Shown one piece after another: positions 3,945 to 6,653 of a stretch of DNA of 6,653 nucleotides (position 1 is its first letter; the number at the start of each line of letters is the position of its first letter). Source of the DNA: Accumulibacter sp. (lineage in GTDB: Bacteria; Pseudomonadota; Gammaproteobacteria; Burkholderiales; Rhodocyclaceae). The DNA lies in contig DPSD01000511.1 of the NCBI GenBank assembly GCA_003538495.1, positions 1-6,653 of the forward strand, read 5' to 3'. Both the position numbers and the translations under genes were made by a program. The notes beneath the pieces were generated by a model. It was given only the letters and a program-made list of their open reading frames with translations, did not search any database and was not told where the DNA came from.

Positions 3945-6653
3945 CTATCCGAACAGCCATCCCAGGTCGACACCGTCGTTGGCCGCGACCGTGAAATGTC
4001 CATCGGTCAGATCTACCACGGTAGCATCGGAGGCGGCAATGCCGTGCTCCAGATGCTGGTTGCCGCCAGCGTCGCCGTATGGGTCGGTGAGCGAGTCGAC
4101 ACTTAAGCCTGGCACGCCCGTAGCGTCAGCAAGGCCGATCGGCCCCGAACTGTTCTGATTGGCGCCGTCAGCGCCACGCCAGACCGACAGGTCGACGAAA
4201 CCGGTGTCGCTGCCGCTACCGGCGAGCAAATCACCGCGCAACAGGTCGGCGAGGCCGGGCAGAGCGACCCCGGCCGCCGCAGCGTCGTCTGCCGAGATGT
4301 TGAAGTACACGTCGGTCATATCCACTGTGCGGCCGTCGGACATCGTCGCGCTGCTGCGCTCGAGGTGCACGTTGTCCTGCCGGTCGAGGAACGGCAGGTC
4401 GGTATGGTGGACATCCAGCGACGCTACGCCAGCCTCGGCCAGCGTCATCAGCTCGCCGGCGTCGGTCTGGTGGTTGCCGTTGGCATCGCGCCAGATCGCC
4501 AGAACAGCGAAGGCACTATCCAAGGCACTGACCAGGCCGTCGCCATTGCTGTCGTAGCTGGCCAGTTGTGCAAAGCCCGCACCCTTGCCGGTGCCGCCAA
4601 ACAGCTCGCCGATGTCGTCGATCCGGCCATTGCCGTTCTTGTCAACCGCCAGGAAACCTTCGCCGCCCGCGATCCAGCCGGACTGTACCGCGCTGCCATT
4701 GCCGAACAGATCGAAAGTGCCACCGGAGTTGGCGCGGCTGACGGTCTGGATACCGTTGCCATCGAGGTCGATGACTATCGGCGTGATGCCGGCGTCGCGC
4801 GTCAGATCGCTCTGGCCGGACACCAGGGTAAACATGTCCGTCTTGGTGATGTTGGTTTTCGCTGTCGCGTCACCCGCCACATCGGAATCGACGGCATCGT
4901 TGCTGCCCGTGTCCTGGACTGCCCACTTCCAGTTGCTCATGTTGTTCCACTGGTTGTACTGGTAATACTGGACATTCGCCTTGTCGAATTGCAGCACGTA
5001 GGTACCCGGGTTCAGGTTGCTGAACAGGTAGTTGCCGCTGCTGTTGGTGGTGGTAGAGGCCAGCACGGTGGTACCGGAGGCATCCATCAGCTTGACCTTG
5101 ATACCGCCAATACCGGGCTCGCTGCTATCCTGGATATTATTGTGGTTCATGTCGTCCCACACCTTGTCGCCTACCGAAGCCTTCTTGAACAGGCCTGCGT
5201 CCCAGCCGAGGTCGTTCTCACCACTGGAGAGCGTAGTGACCACGGTCTGGCCGGTCGCGGGATCGATGTCCGAGTCCTTGGCATCGTTACCACCCTGATC
5301 CTTCGGCGACACGAAGTAGCCGCTCGGCGCGACCACCTGGACCTTGTAGTCGCCCGGATTCAGGTTGCTGAACAGGTAATTGCCACTGCCATCGGTCGTC
5401 TGGGAGCTGATAAGCGCTCCCGTCGCGCTGAGCAGCTTGACGGTGACTCCGGCAATCCCCGCTTCGCCGGCATCCTGGACGCCATTGGCGTTGGCGTCCA
5501 GCCAGACGCGGTCGCCCAGACTGGCCAGTGCCGAGTTTTTGTAGTGGCTGAGATCGGAGTCGCCCGACGTGCCCGGAGCGGTGACCGTGGCCTTGTTCTC
5601 GTAGACTCCCGCCTGTGAAAGCGCAACCGTCAGCTTCTGGATCTTGAACATGTCTTCCGGCGTGGTATCGGTGGTATCGGCAGCTATCACCAGGACGTTG
5701 CCCGACACGTTGCCCGCGTTCAGATCGGCCAGCCGAGTCGTGCTCAGGGTCGTCGAATTGAGTTCGGTGAACCCCAGGGCCGCGAGGTCGGCGTCGCTGA
5801 GCAGGGCATCGTGATTGGTATAGGCATTGGCGCGCGTACCGATCCATACCTGGATGTCGCTGTCGTTGACCACGTAGCCCAGGAAGGCGGAATCCACAAC
5901 CACGTTCTGATCGAACTCGAACAGAACGTAATTGTCCCGGCCACCGGTGTTGTCGACGGTGTGCTTGTTGCTCCCGCCGCTGCCTTCGCCGCTGTCGGTG
6001 ACCCCCAGGCCACCTCCGTAGCTTCCGAGCCAGGCCTTCGACCAGTCGCCACTGGCCTTGTCGCGGCTGAACGCGCTGGCATGGACCGATATCGACCCGG
6101 CCGTGAAGGTCCGCACGTTGCCGTCGGTGCCGTCGGTGCCACTGCTGCCGTTGAAGTCGAAGGTGCTGGCGGCGCCGACGGTCGTCAGGTCCTGGACAGT
6201 GCCCGTGGCCTGGTACAGCCAGACCTCGTTTGGCGACAGGAGGTTGTCGTTGCCGACGTCACCCGACAGGTAGCTGATCTTGCCGTTGGCCACCGAGAGG
6301 TCGTCTGCGCCATTGGCGGGCGTGCCGTTATCGTCGACGATTGCAATAGCGCTTTTGGCGAACGTCGTGTTGCCGGTGTTGGTGACCTTGTAAGTCCAGG
6401 TGACGCTCGATCCTGGAGTCAGGAGGGCAACGCCGACCCCGTTGGGGGAATCTTCGTTGTCGTAGTCCGGCGCAGTCGGATTGCTGTTGGTCGGGCCGTT
6501 GGTCGTCTTCTCGATGTCGATTTTGGGGTCTGGAAGCACCACCGGATTCTTGTAGTGGCTGAGGTCAGAGTCGCCGACCGCGCCCGGAGCCGAAACCGTG
6601 GCCTTGTTCTCGTAGACCCCGGACTGCGACGGCGCAACCGTCAGCTTCTGGAT
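3945..6653 (-). CDS. Giant modular surface/secreted protein with SdrD_B-like and calcium-binding modules, N-terminus outside window
   Basis: The C-terminal 902 residues of a larger protein. The frame stays open to the window edge, and the GTG at 6542 is an internal valine, not a start. Modules in order, numbered from the edge: end of an upstream repeat unit (1-37); a DUF11/DUF7507-like beta domain (about 42-159, with GSSVTWTYKVTNTGN); a beta-rich region (about 181-342) with GLGVTDSGEGSGG and DNYVLFEFD; the closing strand of the DUF11-like domain (GVYENKATVTAPG); two SdrD_B-like domains (about 376-489 and 492-623), each with a GD-[RK]-VW-x-D start, a D-x-N-x-N loop and the YLFSNLNPG motif; a calcium-binding module (about 625-790) with DLDGNG, DKNGNGRIDDIGELFG and DSNGDG loops as in RTX-type proteins; and a diverged copy of its second half to the end (GWLFG). 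There is no cysteine, LPXTG, PEP-CTERM or transmembrane segment in the visible part. Type I secretion through a C-terminal signal is therefore the best guess, although classic GGxGxD nonapeptides are absent. Likely role: adhesin or matrix protein. A terminator follows. Confidence 0.85.
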   Translation of the reverse strand: MQKLTVAPSQSGVYENKATVSAPGAVGDSDLSHYKNPVVLPDPKIDIEKTTNGPTNSNPTAPDYDNEDSPNGVGVALLTPGSSVTWTYKVTNTGNTTFAKSAIAIVDDNGTPANGADDLSVANGKISYLSGDVGNDNLLSPNEVWLYQATGTVQDLTTVGAASTFDFNGSSGTDGTDGNVRTFTAGSISVHASAFSRDKASGDWSKAWLGSYGGGLGVTDSGEGSGGSNKHTVDNTGGRDNYVLFEFDQNVVVDSAFLGYVVNDSDIQVWIGTRANAYTNHDALLSDADLAALGFTELNSTTLSTTRLADLNAGNVSGNVLVIAADTTDTTPEDMFKIQKLTVALSQAGVYENKATVTAPGTSGDSDLSHYKNSALASLGDRVWLDANANGVQDAGEAGIAGVTVKLLSATGALISSQTTDGSGNYLFSNLNPGDYKVQVVAPSGYFVSPKDQGGNDAKDSDIDPATGQTVVTTLSSGENDLGWDAGLFKKASVGDKVWDDMNHNNIQDSSEPGIGGIKVKLMDASGTTVLASTTTNSSGNYLFSNLNPGTYVLQFDKANVQYYQYNQWNNMSNWKWAVQDTGSNDAVDSDVAGDATAKTNITKTDMFTLVSGQSDLTRDAGITPIVIDLDGNGIQTVSRANSGGTFDLFGNGSAVQSGWIAGGEGFLAVDKNGNGRIDDIGELFGGTGKGAGFAQLASYDSNGDGLVSALDSAFAVLAIWRDANGNHQTDAGELMTLAEAGVASLDVHHTDLPFLDRQDNVHLERSSATMSDGRTVDMTDVYFNISADDAAAAGVALPGLADLLRGDLLAGSGSDTGFVDLSVWRGADGANQNSSGPIGLADATGVPGLSVDSLTDPYGDAGGNQHLEHGIAASDATVVDLTDGHFTVAANDGVDLGWLFG
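3975..4511 (-). repeat. Internal protein duplication at the C-terminus of the surface protein
   Basis: Two copies can be aligned by eye: 4284-4511 (copy A) and 3975-4199 (copy B). Shared landmarks in the same order are F-x-x-L-[AS]-[IV]-W-R, then LAEAGVASLDV against LADATGVPGLSV, then N-x-HLE, then TVDMTDVYF against VVDLTDGHF, ending in SADD against AAND. Copy A keeps the acidic WRDANGNHQTDAGEL loop; copy B has WRGADGANQNSSGPI there and has lost most acidic ligands. Copy B ends the protein. Confidence 0.5.
5005..5030 (-). repeat. Direct DNA repeat in the second SdrD_B-like domain
   Basis: 26 bases that match 5353-5378 with one difference. They encode the YLFSNLNPG core. The sequence around them is much less alike, which suggests recent gene conversion or strong constraint on this turn. 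Confidence 0.6.
5353..5378 (-). repeat. Direct DNA repeat in the first SdrD_B-like domain
   Basis: Partner of 5005-5030, in the same orientation and 348 bases away. A 20-base stretch within it is identical in both copies. Confidence 0.6.
5535..5642 (-). repeat. Inner copy of a 36-residue repeat in the surface protein
   Basis: Matches 6546-6653 without gaps: by hand count 91 of 108 bases and 31 of 36 residues agree. It begins IQKLTV, continues through GVYENKATV and ends SDLSHYKN. It closes the nested DUF11-like unit and joins it to the first SdrD_B-like domain. Confidence 0.85.
6546..6653 (-). repeat. Edge copy of the 36-residue repeat, cut by the window end
   Basis: Partner of 5535-5642, 1011 bases away (337 codons, so in frame). 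Since this copy is the end of a unit, the body of another unit is expected just beyond position 6653. Here the repeat is followed by another DUF11-like domain rather than by an SdrD_B-like domain. Confidence 0.85.

Noticed and set aside
4365..5618. A 417-codon open frame on the plus strand opposite the surface-protein gene
   Set aside because: It is an antisense shadow produced by the GC-biased codon positions of the real gene. Its translation shows no recognisable domain, while the minus strand encodes clear repeats and motifs.
6040..6653. CRISPR-like or tandem short repeats in the Gly/Thr/Asp-rich surface-protein coding region
   Set aside because: The recurrence is short coding redundancy such as GTDGTDG and a single long-period domain repeat; there are no regular spacers.

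Overview
The window reads as GC-rich chromosomal DNA from a Gram-negative bacterium. The style suggests a betaproteobacterium, perhaps Rhodocyclales or 'Candidatus Accumulibacter'-like: high G/C at third codon positions, an RpfG-type HD-GYP regulator, a free-standing CZB domain, and a very large, cysteine-free surface protein with SdrD_B-like modules. The taxonomic guess is inference from gene content only. I see no tRNA, rRNA, CRISPR array, insertion sequence or phage gene.

Layout. Positions 1-297 are non-coding upstream DNA with a perfect inverted repeat and a weak sigma-54-like motif. On the plus strand follow a GT4-type glycosyltransferase (298-1554) and a small stand-alone cyclic-nucleotide-binding domain protein (1678-2151). 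Everything to the right is on the minus strand. In transcription order (right to left) it begins with the C-terminal 902 residues of a giant modular surface protein (6653 down to 3945, N-terminus outside the window). A 3'-UTR stem-loop and a strong intrinsic terminator (3843-3873) follow. Then come a response regulator with an HD-GYP c-di-GMP phosphodiesterase output (3710 down to 2655) and a small zinc-binding CZB protein (2548 down to 2171). The CZB and cyclic-nucleotide genes converge with only 19 bases between their stop codons.

How the parts may work together. The HD-GYP and CZB genes run in the same direction with a 106-base gap and no clear terminator between them, so they may be co-transcribed. 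CZB domains are known zinc sensors that control c-di-GMP synthesis (E. coli DgcZ) or chemoreceptors, so the pair could link zinc or redox state to c-di-GMP breakdown. The glycosyltransferase and the giant surface protein are the kind of cell-surface outputs that c-di-GMP often controls, but nothing in the sequence proves that link.

The least ordinary part is the architecture of the surface protein. A roughly 160-residue beta-rich region is nested inside a DUF11/DUF7507-like domain. The 37 residues cut off at the right edge repeat the end of that nested unit, so at least one more copy probably lies beyond the window. The extreme C-terminus looks like a decayed second copy of a calcium-binding module. 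I did not find a convincing wholly new multi-gene system.
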